Part shown: positions 14,767 through 22,966 of the stretch, in pieces
Numbering within the stretch: the first letter of the stretch is position 1
Layout of the letters: the number at the start of each line of letters is the position of its first letter
Assembly: GCA_964415975.1 (NCBI GenBank)
Contig: CAYQCN010000001.1
Span: 1 to 64,000 of the forward strand
DNA length: 64,000 nt
Source of the DNA: CAYQCN01 sp964415975
GTDB lineage: Bacteria > Patescibacteriota > Saccharimonadia > QS-5-54-17
Direction of reading: 5' to 3'
Notes under the pieces: model-generated
Database searches by the model: none
What the model was told of the DNA's origin: nothing
What the model saw: only the letters and a program-made list of their open reading frames with translations
Program-made: the position numbers and the translations under genes

Positions 14767-15837
14767 ATGTCATCTGTACTGACTAGACAAGAGATCAAGG
14801 AGTTGGTTGATATAGAAATACAGGATTTGTTCAAGCAGTACCGACCTGTTGCCGATAAAATTGATCCTGAATATGGAGAGTTGATAGGTTCTATGGCCAA
14901 TTATATGCAGCGTGGCGGCAAGCGTATTCGTGCTTATCTAACATACCTTGGCTTCCGTGGCTTTGCGTCTGGAAATAATACAGAAATATATAAAATAGCT
15001 GCCAGCCAAGAGCTTTTGCATAATTTCTTGCTAATCCACGACGACATCATCGATCGGGACAACTTTCGTTATCATGGACTCAATATAGGCGGCATTTACA
15101 CTGAAAGGTTCAAAGAGTCGCACTCAAGCAATGAAGCTGAGCACTATGGCAATTCAGTCGCATTATTAGCTGGCGACATCAATCACATATTTATGCACCA
15201 GCTGCTACTAGACAGCAAATTTGATGATAGTTATAAAATCAGGGCATTGAAATGGACTGGAGAAAAAACGCTAGAAGTTGCTGGCGGTGAGCTGCTTGAT
15301 CTGATGGTGTCTGTAGAGAAAGGTCAAGCCCCGAGTGATGATCAGTTATTCAATATTGCTCGTTATAAAACTGCCTCTTACAGCTTTGAGTGTCCGCTTG
15401 TGCTTGGCGCTCTTTTGGCGGGTGCTGACGAATCAATTGTCGGAAAATTATCGAGCTTCGCAGTTCCACTTGGTACCGCTTATCAGCTGCAGGATGATCT
15501 TATAGGTATGTTCGGCAATACTGAAGATACTGGCAAGCCTGTCGGAAGTGATCTGCATGAAGGTAAACAAACTCTACTCATAAACTACGCCTATGATGCA
15601 GCTAATGACGAGCAGCGGGACTTGTTGATAAATTCTGTTGGCGACCCCACTGTTGATGAAAAACGCTTCAATAAGGTACTAAATATTATTGACTCAACAG
15701 GTGCAAAAAATAAAGTTGAGCAGCAGATTGAATCTTTAGTAGCTCAAGCAAATGAGTCGCTGCCACATCAGCTCGACACTGATGTAACCAAAACATTACT
15801 AGAGCTATCTGAAAAAACACTACAAAGGTCATCATAA
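14767..15837 (+). CDS. crtE: Polyprenyl (probable geranylgeranyl) diphosphate synthase
   Basis: A 356-residue trans-isoprenyl diphosphate synthase. RGGKRIRA at 49-56 binds IPP, LIHDDIIDRD at 89-98 is the first aspartate-rich motif (DDxxD at 92-96), and QLQDDLIGMFG near 237 the second. The residues before the first motif (QELLHNFLLI) lack bulky aromatic side chains at the -4/-5 positions that would stop at C15, consistent with C20 or longer products. It elongates FPP/DMAPP with IPP to the GGPP used by CrtB. Start ATG 14767 has GAGGGAG 5 nt upstream. No genes for making IPP/DMAPP are in the window, so precursors come from elsewhere in the genome or from another cell. Confidence 0.88.
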   Translation: MSSVLTRQEIKELVDIEIQDLFKQYRPVADKIDPEYGELIGSMANYMQRGGKRIRAYLTYLGFRGFASGNNTEIYKIAASQELLHNFLLIHDDIIDRDNFRYHGLNIGGIYTERFKESHSSNEAEHYGNSVALLAGDINHIFMHQLLLDSKFDDSYKIRALKWTGEKTLEVAGGELLDLMVSVEKGQAPSDDQLFNIARYKTASYSFECPLVLGALLAGADESIVGKLSSFAVPLGTAYQLQDDLIGMFGNTEDTGKPVGSDLHEGKQTLLINYAYDAANDEQRDLLINSVGDPTVDEKRFNKVLNIIDSTGAKNKVEQQIESLVAQANESLPHQLDTDVTKTLLELSEKTLQRSS

Positions 15838-15945
15838 ACTAGTAGGACTTATATTTTATTTAGGTGTATTGTGAAGTAAAATATTGGCTTACTACTTATA
15901 CTGATTCATACTTATTTAGTACTTTCAAAAGATTCTATTTCTTTA

Positions 15946-16440
15946 TTAAGTATTCATTAAGGATGCAGATTCAACTCTAAACAAATGCTGATACTCAGAA
16001 TTTACCGAATCTATTATACGTAGCTCGCTATGTATTACTTTTAATAATGTCATCCTGTCTCGATAGTCGTCGAGGAAATATAATTGTTGCTGCGTTGTCA
16101 TGTCTAGAACTCGCTCTGGATTAATCCACTCATACTTCTATTTGACTAGATAGTGCTTCAAGCTAGACCACTTGTAGGTTGGGTATGTTTCAGGATTAAG
16201 GTGTATATGACGGGTAGTGTGAGTAAGATAAGTATGGTTGGTAATTTCGCGACTTTAAATATACCCTGGTGTGCATATCAATGATTTTTATTGCCAAGAT
16301 TGCGATAAAATGAGCATGAAGCAATCACAAACCCCATAAAACCTGTTATGGCAGCCGGATCATTTTCTTGGCGCATCAACAATTGAAGTTGAATGCCCGT
16401 TACACAATAATCAACATTAAGGTTTAATTAATTGCTCAAA
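15946..16440 (-). pseudogene. Degraded Y1 (REP-associated/IS200-like) transposase
   Basis: No intact frame exists here, but the minus strand translates in pieces to recognisable transposase segments in the right order: YCVTGIQLQLLMRQENDPAAIT, HTYLTH..RHIHLNPETYPTYKWSSLKHYLVK, a stop, then KYEWINPERVLDM and YFLDDYRDRM. The RYIHLNP...YxWSS signature and the W-x-x-P-x-x-V-L-D tail are those of Y1_Tnp-domain REP-associated transposases found widely in CPR genomes. The catalytic HUH motif (N-H-F-H in relatives) is replaced by I-Q-L-Q, and there are at least one frameshift and several stops, so it is dead. It fills most of the 756 nt between crtE and the next gene; the remainder is AT-rich without features. 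Confidence 0.72.
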
Positions 16441-16593
16441 ATCAAAGTTAAATATGTTAAGGACTGCGATAGATTTTGCTTTAGCCATAATGTTCTTGTA
16501 AATTAAACCTAAACAAAGGCCATCAAAGTCAGTTTTAAATATTAAATTTACTAACCAGGAAAATATTAAAGAATTTTGAGACAGTATTAAATA

Positions 16594-17235
16594 ATGAAAA
16601 AGTTTTCAACCATACTTTTATTGATTAGTCTATTTTTGCCCTTGAAAGTCATCGCTGCTCAGCCTGATATTTCATCTGAAGATAAACAACAGATTGAAAA
16701 TAAATTAGACAGCCTGGTACAAGCACTTAATGAAGGTGATGAGCAAAAAATATCTGTTTTGATATCTCCTGATGAGCAGGAGTTATTATCGGATATAAAA
16801 GAAGGAGTAACAAGTTTAACTGCGTATGAGCTTGACTACAGCTCTTTTGATGATAATGCTGAAGTTATAAGTCAAGGCCAGGTAGAAGTAAAAGCAAGAT
16901 TTGCCGCCTCTGGTTTAGGCTGGAACATAAATGGCTTATCAACGTTTTTTGTTTTCGAAGAGTCCGACAGTCAATGGCTTATTGTCGATACAGACTTTCA
17001 CGAAAAGCTAGGAGCAGATTATGTTTTTGATTTATTAATACGAGTGTTGATTTTTGTTGGCCCGATATTTATTCTGTTGAGCGCTTTTTGGCTTTGGATG
17101 CTGATTGATTGTGTCAAAAGAGATTTTGACGATAAAGTGTTATGGATAATTTTACTTATTTTTCTAAGTTATCTTGCTGCAGTTTTGTACTATTTCATTA
17201 TTAAACGAAAAAATGTTCATAGCCAAAGCTCTTAA
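16594..17235 (+). CDS. Secreted NTF2-like domain anchored by a PLDc_N-type membrane domain
   Basis: A 213-residue protein. Residues 1-22 are a signal peptide; residues 28-140 form an alpha+beta domain (LDSLVQALNEGDEQKISVL..., W-L-I-V-D-T-D-F at the end) that looks like an NTF2/SnoaL-type fold; residues 148-207 contain two transmembrane helices with WLWMLIDCVKRDF and YYFIIKRK, the signature of the small phospholipase-D N-terminal-like (PLDc_N) membrane domain. The extracytoplasmic domain would face outside. No catalytic residues are evident. It overlaps the next membrane gene by 23 nt, so the two are probably co-expressed. Confidence 0.6.
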   Translation: MKKFSTILLLISLFLPLKVIAAQPDISSEDKQQIENKLDSLVQALNEGDEQKISVLISPDEQELLSDIKEGVTSLTAYELDYSSFDDNAEVISQGQVEVKARFAASGLGWNINGLSTFFVFEESDSQWLIVDTDFHEKLGADYVFDLLIRVLIFVGPIFILLSAFWLWMLIDCVKRDFDDKVLWIILLIFLSYLAAVLYYFIIKRKNVHSQSS

Positions 17236-17590
17236 GCTCAATAAGCACTATATAGTCGCCGTATTGGCTCTGACATTACTTGCTAGCTGGGGGCTTTCGA
17301 CAGTTGCTAGCGACTTCGATATGCCGGGCAATGAATTCGTTACAAGTTATGAATATGAAATATCTTCATTTGAGCCAGATGACCCTTCTGTGATGTGCGC
17401 AATGATCTTCAGCTATGAAGGCAAAGGCTTTCCATATACGACGAGTGCAGAGATAGAGACTTCAAGTTGCACAGGTAAAAGCGTCTTATACCCTCTTGGG
17501 CATGCGTTCAATGCTGCTTTAGTGTTTGTAATTCTCTATTCGGTTTTTGTGATGGCCAATCTAGCTATTTCTAAAAGAAAAGATAGCTGA
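17213..17590 (+). CDS. Small membrane protein with an extracytoplasmic loop
   Basis: ATG 17213 gives a 125-residue product; an upstream start at 17174 would lie deep inside the previous gene and is less likely. It has a transmembrane helix at about 11-29, an extracytoplasmic region of about 65 residues with two cysteines (SVMCAMIF and SSCTGKS) that may form a disulfide, and a second helix near 98-116 followed by a short basic tail. No family recognised. Translation may be coupled to the preceding PLDc_N-type gene. Confidence 0.6.
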   Translation: MFIAKALKLNKHYIVAVLALTLLASWGLSTVASDFDMPGNEFVTSYEYEISSFEPDDPSVMCAMIFSYEGKGFPYTTSAEIETSSCTGKSVLYPLGHAFNAALVFVILYSVFVMANLAISKRKDS

Positions 17591-17690
17591 ATGCCTACAT
17601 GTTAGGTTTTTTTGACTATTTTGAAATGTAAGCCGAATCGTCTACTTTATATTAATATAAGTTAATGTTTTCAATATAAGAATGAGTATT

Positions 17691-18401
17691 TTACTCAATC
17701 TTAGATGATTTTTGTAGATTATGCCTCGTACAAAGAAGTCGAATATTATTCACAGATAGGCTGGTACCACCCTTTGAATACGGCAGGTCATGATCAAAGT
17801 GTAGATTGTCTTTCGAACTACACAAAACGCATTTGCCCTGGTCTCTTTTCCAAACTTCTTTCTTGATATCAGTAGGTATTACGCGAGTTTGAGACACTTT
17901 TATATCGCCGGGCTCAATATTTATATCTTGGTCTTCTGCGAGTTCCATGATGAAGCGGAATACATTTCGTTTGCCATCATTAACAACATTGTAATCAACA
18001 AGATTAAAGACGCCTTTAAGCGACCATACTCCGGCAAGAATTTTTTCATAAACCTTAACTAATTCGGGTTGCCTCTTCCCCGTCTTATATGCCTCAATTG
18101 CTTTTATGAAGAGTCCGTTTTGGGTTAGCTTGCCGGAAGGTAGCTGGCTTGGTTGATCTTCTTGTTTTGGGTTATGCTCATATGAACTTTTTGGTATATC
18201 GTGACCTTCATACTCTATTGTCAATCCATCATCATGTATTCGATCATTGTATGGCGCATTAGAACGTTGAGACATCAACACTACGGAGTAACCAGGTTTT
18301 AATCGGTAGTTCATACCTCGTTGCAGGGTTTGAACACCCTCTAAATCGCACATCTCGCGATATGAAAGAACATCATCTCTGAATAGTTGATTGCTGGTCA
18401 T
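17691..18401 (-). CDS. SRA-like domain plus HNH endonuclease, probable modification-dependent restriction enzyme
   Basis: A 236-residue protein. The C-terminal 60 residues are an HNH nuclease: CVLC (two zinc-binding Cys), FDHDLPYSKGG with the catalytic His, NNIRLLC and TRHN closing the zinc site. The N-terminal 150 residues show the layout of an SRA/YDG base-flipping domain: GYSVVLMSQR, an I-x-Y-E-G-H-D turn, a NGLFIKAI helix, VYEKILAGVWSLKGVFNLVD and VFRFIMEL. SRA-HNH enzymes cut DNA carrying 5-methyl- or hydroxymethylcytosine (TagI, ScoMcrA types). This reading of the N-terminal domain is from pattern only. It stands alone on the minus strand next to the tRNA-Gln repeat array. Confidence 0.68.
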   Translation of the reverse strand: MTSNQLFRDDVLSYREMCDLEGVQTLQRGMNYRLKPGYSVVLMSQRSNAPYNDRIHDDGLTIEYEGHDIPKSSYEHNPKQEDQPSQLPSGKLTQNGLFIKAIEAYKTGKRQPELVKVYEKILAGVWSLKGVFNLVDYNVVNDGKRNVFRFIMELAEDQDINIEPGDIKVSQTRVIPTDIKKEVWKRDQGKCVLCSSKDNLHFDHDLPYSKGGTSLSVNNIRLLCTRHNLQKSSKIE

Positions 18402-18535
18402 TCTTATAGCCTAATTTATATTTACATGTTTGTTGGATTGATTGTAGCAAAATTTATAGTCAAATAGGTCAAGAACCACTGGACAGATGAGCTCACTATT
18501 TACAATTCAATAGAAGCAGATGTTAATACTAGTCA

Positions 18536-19076
18536 TGGCTGGGGTGACAGGATGACGCCTTCGGCTATTCCGCTGCGGTTAGTGCTCGGAATAAGATTCC
18601 TGCGCGCTAACCTTGCTTGCGAACCTCTTTTGCTTAGCAAAAGGGCGGTTCGAATCAACTAGCTACCGCTAGTCAACGAAAATCAAAACCACCCTAAAAG
18701 GTGGCATTAATTTTCATGGCTGGGGGTGGCAGGATGACGTTCGCTTTGCTCACTATTCCGCTGCGGATGATTCTCGAAACAAGTTTCTGCGAGTCATCCT
18801 TGCTTGCGAACCTCTTTTGCTTTGCAAAAGGACGGTTCGAATCTTGAGCTACGCTCAATCATGAAAAGAAAAACACCCCTATCGGGGCATATTTCTTTTC
18901 ATGGCTGGGGTGGCAGGATAATGCAAGCGATACGCATTCATAGTGCTCGAAACTAGGAAGTTTCTGTGCGCTATTCATTGGCGCCCGAACCTGCACTTCG
19001 TGCTGCGGTTCGAATCCCGACCGCTCCGCGGTCAATAAAATATTCCAGCCCAACTTCGTTGGACTAAAATATTTTA
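18536..19076 (-). repeat. Three tandem structured repeats attached to the 3' end of tRNA-Gln
   Basis: Units at 18536-18716, 18717-18901 and 18902-19076 (181, 185 and 175 bp) each begin, on the plus strand, with the last 17-18 bases of tRNA-Gln including its CCA (TGGCTGGGGTGGCAGGAT). Each then has the same series of hairpins: (1) a stem around a GTGCTCG/CTGYGCG core, (2) a CGAACC...GGTTCG stem that copies the T-arm, (3) a short GC hairpin, (4) an A/T-flanked terminator-like palindrome. Sequences of the stems differ between units but pairing is kept. The tRNA end is perfect in the unit next to the tRNA and carries one change in each of the two farther units. No open frame is present. Confidence 0.85.
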
Positions 19077-19151
19077 TGGCTGGGGTGGCAGGATTCGAAC
19101 CTGCGCATCACGGTACCAAAAACCGTTGCCTTACCGCTTGGCTACACCCCA
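19077..19151 (-). tRNA. tRNA-Gln (TTG)
   Basis: A 75 nt cloverleaf on the minus strand with acceptor TGGGGTG/CACCCCA, discriminator G and an encoded CCA. The anticodon stem ACGGT/ACCGT encloses the loop TTTTGGT with anticodon TTG. Its 3' end is the junction for the repeat array at 18536-19076. Confidence 0.95.
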
Positions 19152-19280
19152 TCAGCTATTATTTTACAAGGAGACTGCTTTTTAATCGACTGTCGTCGAT
19201 ACGATACCCCTGCGTCAAATACTTGATGCTTCGTAATCTGATTGCATATTACTCCGCTCACGTATTTGGTTCAGGGCAGG

Positions 19281-19315
19281 CAAAACCATTGCCTTACCGC
19301 TTGGCTGCACCCCCA
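19281..19315 (-). pseudogene. 5'-half relic of tRNA-Gln
   Basis: On the minus strand, GGGGGTGCAGCCAAGC, then GGTAAGGCAATGGTTTTG closely copies the 5' half of tRNA-Gln (acceptor strand, D-arm and 5' anticodon stem), then stops at the anticodon loop. It lies 130 nt upstream of the functional gene. It is probably debris of recombination or insertion at this locus. Nothing else was recognised in 19152-19415. Confidence 0.6.
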
Positions 19316-19415
19316 TTGGTTATGCACTTTAAAGAGCACAGTTATTGTATCAAATTGGACTTGGACTCGCCAATCTGCTTGACCGGGGTTGGTATAAAGA
19401 CCATACTATTAGACA

Positions 19416-20483
19416 ATGAAAAAACTAAGCGATTTGATGAAAGTCACTATAGATATCAGCAATAAGACGATAATTCGCGTGCTGTCTATAACATTACTGT
19501 TCGTGATCGCCGTGATGTTGGTGGTAGAGGTTGCACAGGCATTACTATTGATATTCACCGCCTTTTTCTTGGCTGTTGCTTTGAGTCCAGCGGTAAACTA
19601 TCTAGCCAATCATATGCCATGGAAGAGTCGTGGGCTGGCTACGGCCTCGGTATTTATAGTGGTGATAGGCTTAATATCTGTGCTCGCTGCCTCACTGGTG
19701 CCGCCTATTATAAGGCAGACTGACCAGTTGATCGATCAAGTTCCTCAATATATTGATCAGCTTACAGAGACAGATGGCCCGCTAGCTGGCTTCATTGAGC
19801 GGTATGATCTAGATGAAAGAGGTGATGAGCTGTTTGACGAAGTGGTAGAAGGGGTGACCGGTGCCGGAGAGCCAATTGCTAACTTTGTGACTAGAGTATC
19901 GACCAGCGTGGTGTCTGTGTTGACGGTTTTGGTTTTGACATTCTTCATGCTTATAGAGGGCCCAAGATGGGTGCGGCGCTTCTGGAGTGTACAGAATGGG
20001 CCTAATGTTGAAAGACGCAAACGTCTAGCGCAAAAAATGTATAGAGTGGTGACGGGTTTTGTGAATGGTCAGCTATTGATAGCAACAATTAATGCATTGG
20101 CGATAGCCATCATATTGCTTATAATGGGCATTCCTTTTGCTCTATCTCTAGCAGCGATAGTAGGTATATTGGGCTTAATACCGATAATTGGCGCCACCTT
20201 GGGTGCGGTAATCGTGGTAGTGGCTGGACTGTTTGACTCGGTGCTGACTGCTGTAATACTGGCTATCTACTTTATCGTGTATCAGCAAATCGAGAACAAT
20301 GTCATCCAGCCAGCGATTCAGTCCAAGTCGCTAGGCATGTCGCCATTATTGATATTGATATCGGTTCTTATAGGGTTGAATCTAGCTGGAATTTTGGGCG
20401 GTTTAGTGGGCATACCAGTGGCAGGCTCAATACAAGTATTGATATTAGATATCATTGAGCACCGCAAAACAGATAGCGAATAA
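19416..20483 (+). CDS. AI-2E family permease
   Basis: A 355-residue membrane protein of the AI-2 exporter family (TqsA/PerM-like). Helices at about 14-32, 36-55, 66-90, a hydrophilic periplasmic segment 90-150, then five or more helices from 160 on. The conserved late segment YQQIENNVIQPAIQSK near 290-305 and LGLIPIIGATLGAVIV near 245-260 are diagnostic. ATG 19416 is used; ATG 19437 (MKVTID) matches the start of the paralogue and is possible. The protein may export small molecules; substrate unknown. A second family member follows 6 nt after its stop. Confidence 0.88.
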   Translation: MKKLSDLMKVTIDISNKTIIRVLSITLLFVIAVMLVVEVAQALLLIFTAFFLAVALSPAVNYLANHMPWKSRGLATASVFIVVIGLISVLAASLVPPIIRQTDQLIDQVPQYIDQLTETDGPLAGFIERYDLDERGDELFDEVVEGVTGAGEPIANFVTRVSTSVVSVLTVLVLTFFMLIEGPRWVRRFWSVQNGPNVERRKRLAQKMYRVVTGFVNGQLLIATINALAIAIILLIMGIPFALSLAAIVGILGLIPIIGATLGAVIVVVAGLFDSVLTAVILAIYFIVYQQIENNVIQPAIQSKSLGMSPLLILISVLIGLNLAGILGGLVGIPVAGSIQVLILDIIEHRKTDSE

Positions 20484-20489
20484 TAGCTT

Positions 20490-21551
20490 ATGAAGATGAC
20501 TGTGGACGTCACTTCGGCCCAAATAGTGAGGTTTTGGCTGTATGTTTTTATAGGCGTAAGTGTGATATTACTTGCGGTATATGGGAGTAGCGCATTGGCT
20601 TCTTTGTCGATTGCTTTGTTTATAGGAGTAGCAGTCGGTGCAGCAGTCAACTTTTTTGTACCCTATATGCCTTTCAAGAGTCGCAAACTTGCGGCTACCA
20701 GTGTATTCTTGCTGATCGCTGCTATGGTGTCTTTGATAGTATCTTTACTCATACCGCTAATAACCACCCAGGCCAGAGAGCTGATAGCTAAGCTACCGGA
20801 GTTAGTGGCTAGCTTTGAGGCTGGAGATGGAGCGCTAGCTGCTATATTTGCTCAGTTTAATGTGATTGAATCTTTAGAAACACTGCTTATAAATGTCGTT
20901 ACTGGCTTACTGTATTCTGGCGAGGCTACACAGCTGATTATTCGGTCAGTATTTAGTAATGCGATCAATACGATACTGACATTGATCATCGGCTTCTTGC
21001 TAGCTATTGATGGGCCGGTGATAGCCAAAAAGATGGAGCTTTTATTAAGTGATAATTTGCGCCCACACATACAAGAGCTAGCCGGGCGCATGTACAAGGC
21101 AGTGTCAGGTTTTGTTGGGGGTCAGCTGATTATTACAAGTATAGCTGCGACATTAACTTACTTGCTACTTTTGGCTTTTGATATACCCTCCCCACTATCT
21201 TTAGCTGCCGCTATCTGGCTGACCGGCTTGATACCCTTGGTCGGCAACACTCTCGGTGCGGTACTAGTGATACTAGTAGCGCTTTCACAGTCATTTGGTG
21301 TAGCGATATTTTTGACGATTTATTATATTGTCTACCAGCAAGTCGAGAACAATGTATTTGAGCCTCTGATTCAGGCGCACACAGTCCACCTGACGCCATT
21401 GATTGTGTTGGTGTCTGCCGTAATTGGTATACATCTGGCCGGTTTTGCTGGGGCTCTGCTAGCGATACCGGCGGGTGCGTGCGTGCGAATCTTGGTGACT
21501 TATATGCTAGAGCAACGTGCGCTAGCTGATGCTGACATGGCTACATCTTAG
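20490..21551 (+). CDS. AI-2E family permease, tandem paralogue
   Basis: A 353-residue paralogue of the preceding protein with the same helix pattern and the signature GLIPLVGNTLGAVLV and YQQVENNVFEPLIQ. It starts 6 nt after the first gene ends, so both are in one operon and may work as a pair. The last 20 residues are hydrophilic. It converges with cysS across 29 nt with no clear terminator. Confidence 0.88.
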   Translation: MKMTVDVTSAQIVRFWLYVFIGVSVILLAVYGSSALASLSIALFIGVAVGAAVNFFVPYMPFKSRKLAATSVFLLIAAMVSLIVSLLIPLITTQARELIAKLPELVASFEAGDGALAAIFAQFNVIESLETLLINVVTGLLYSGEATQLIIRSVFSNAINTILTLIIGFLLAIDGPVIAKKMELLLSDNLRPHIQELAGRMYKAVSGFVGGQLIITSIAATLTYLLLLAFDIPSPLSLAAAIWLTGLIPLVGNTLGAVLVILVALSQSFGVAIFLTIYYIVYQQVENNVFEPLIQAHTVHLTPLIVLVSAVIGIHLAGFAGALLAIPAGACVRILVTYMLEQRALADADMATS

Positions 21552-21580
21552 CCTGCTAAGCTTGGTGGCAAAGACCTAAT

Positions 21581-22966
21581 CTATAGCCGGCTCCATATCT
21601 GTCCGGATGGGGTGTCGCGCACATCAAGACCCTGCTTGCCTATCTGCGCTCTTAGCTCGTCTGCAGACTGCCAGTCTTGGGCCTCTCTTGCCGACTGTCT
21701 TTTGTCGAGTAGCTCTTTTTGCCCCGGGGTAATGTCGTCTGATCGTAGCAAGTTAAGGCCTAGTACTCTATCTATTAACTGTAGATAATCTATGAAATCC
21801 TGCTCTTGGTCTAGCGTGACTAGGTGTTTGCTTATAAATGATGTGTCGGAGTTGAGGCTAGCTATAGCTTGAGGAGTATTAATGTCGTTTAGCATGCTAT
21901 CTATGAACGATTGTTTGCGGTCATGGAAGTCGATATCGCTTGCGCCGGGTTGATTGGGTACGAGCTGCCATCTCAAGTCGGCCATAGCTCTAAGCTCCCG
22001 CAATCTATTATGGGCGGCATCGAGCGACTTAAGTGTGAAGTTGATAGATGATCTGTAGTGGGATTGCAGTATCAGCAATCTCAAAGCCATTGGGTCATAG
22101 CCCATGTTAAGTATTTCTTCGATAGTATAAAAGTTGCCAAGACTCTTAGACATCTTCTCATCGTCAATTGTTAAGAAGCCGGTATGCGTCCAGTAGCTGA
22201 CGAAAGGCTTCTGGCCAGAAGCGGCTTCCATCTGGGTAATCTCAGCCTCATGGTGTGGGAATATAAGGTCGACTGCACCGCCATGTATATCGTATTGGGG
22301 GCCAAAGTGAGCCTCTGTGATGGCTGTATCCTCGATGTGCCAGCCGGGTCGTCCATCACCAAATGGCGCTGGCCAAGTAGGCTCGTTGCCTTTGGAGAAT
22401 TTCCAGAGGCAAAAATCATTCCAACCTCGTTTTTTATCACTGTGGTCGATGCGGGACTGAGCATCGTCTGCTTTGAGCTCTTGCCTGCCGGATAGTTTGC
22501 CATATTCCTTGAATGTATCTATTTCAAAGTAGATACCATCACCTTCTATAGTGTAGGCATGGCCGCTATCGATAAGAGTCTTTACTTGAGATATGATCTC
22601 ATCGATATAATCGGTAGCTTTGGCAAACTTATCTACAGAAGATATGTTTAGACTTTCCATGTCTCGGTGGTAGTATGCCTCATATTCTTGGGCTAGTTCT
22701 TGCCAGTGTCGATTTTGCTTGGACGCGCGCGCAATGATTTTATCGTCAATATCAGTGATGTTTTGCAGATAGGTCAGTTTGTATCCGGCTTCGCGTATGG
22801 TTCTTGCCAGTACATCCATCTGTATGTATGTCTTGGCGTGGCCAATGTGCGAATAGTCATAGACTGTCGGACCGCAGACAAACATATCTACCTGGCCCTC
22901 ATTGCGAGGAGTGAAGTCTTCTGTTTGCCTAGAGAGCGTATTGTAGAGCTTAAGCTGACTGTTCAT
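21581..22966 (-). CDS. cysS: Cysteinyl-tRNA synthetase
   Basis: A 461-residue class I aminoacyl-tRNA synthetase. CGPTVYDYSHIGHAKTY at 31-47 contains the zinc-binding Cys and the HIGH-like motif (HIGH); HIEDTA near 212 and HHEAEITQ near 243-250 supply further zinc/active-site residues; KMSKSLGNF near 274-282 is the KMSKS loop. The C-terminal helical anticodon-binding region is present and full length for the family. The start overlaps the NrnA-like gene by 17 nt. It is the first of a minus-strand gene row with DNA-repair and replication genes upstream. Confidence 0.97.
   Translation of the reverse strand: MNSQLKLYNTLSRQTEDFTPRNEGQVDMFVCGPTVYDYSHIGHAKTYIQMDVLARTIREAGYKLTYLQNITDIDDKIIARASKQNRHWQELAQEYEAYYHRDMESLNISSVDKFAKATDYIDEIISQVKTLIDSGHAYTIEGDGIYFEIDTFKEYGKLSGRQELKADDAQSRIDHSDKKRGWNDFCLWKFSKGNEPTWPAPFGDGRPGWHIEDTAITEAHFGPQYDIHGGAVDLIFPHHEAEITQMEAASGQKPFVSYWTHTGFLTIDDEKMSKSLGNFYTIEEILNMGYDPMALRLLILQSHYRSSINFTLKSLDAAHNRLRELRAMADLRWQLVPNQPGASDIDFHDRKQSFIDSMLNDINTPQAIASLNSDTSFISKHLVTLDQEQDFIDYLQLIDRVLGLNLLRSDDITPGQKELLDKRQSAREAQDWQSADELRAQIGKQGLDVRDTPSGQIWSRL

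Noticed and set aside
18536..19076. CRISPR array
   Set aside because: Units are about 180 bp with repeats only at their tRNA-derived edges and paired stems inside; there are no short regular repeats with unique spacers and no cas genes.
18536..19076. Integron attC sites
   Set aside because: The hairpins are imperfect and bracketed by repeated ends, but the expected GTTRRRY/RYYYAAC core is not consistently present and there are no cassette genes or integrase.
18859..19465. Open frames over the tRNA-Gln array and tRNA
   Set aside because: They translate tRNA sequence and hairpin repeats, giving fragments such as GVAGFEPA that are typical artefacts of tRNA regions.
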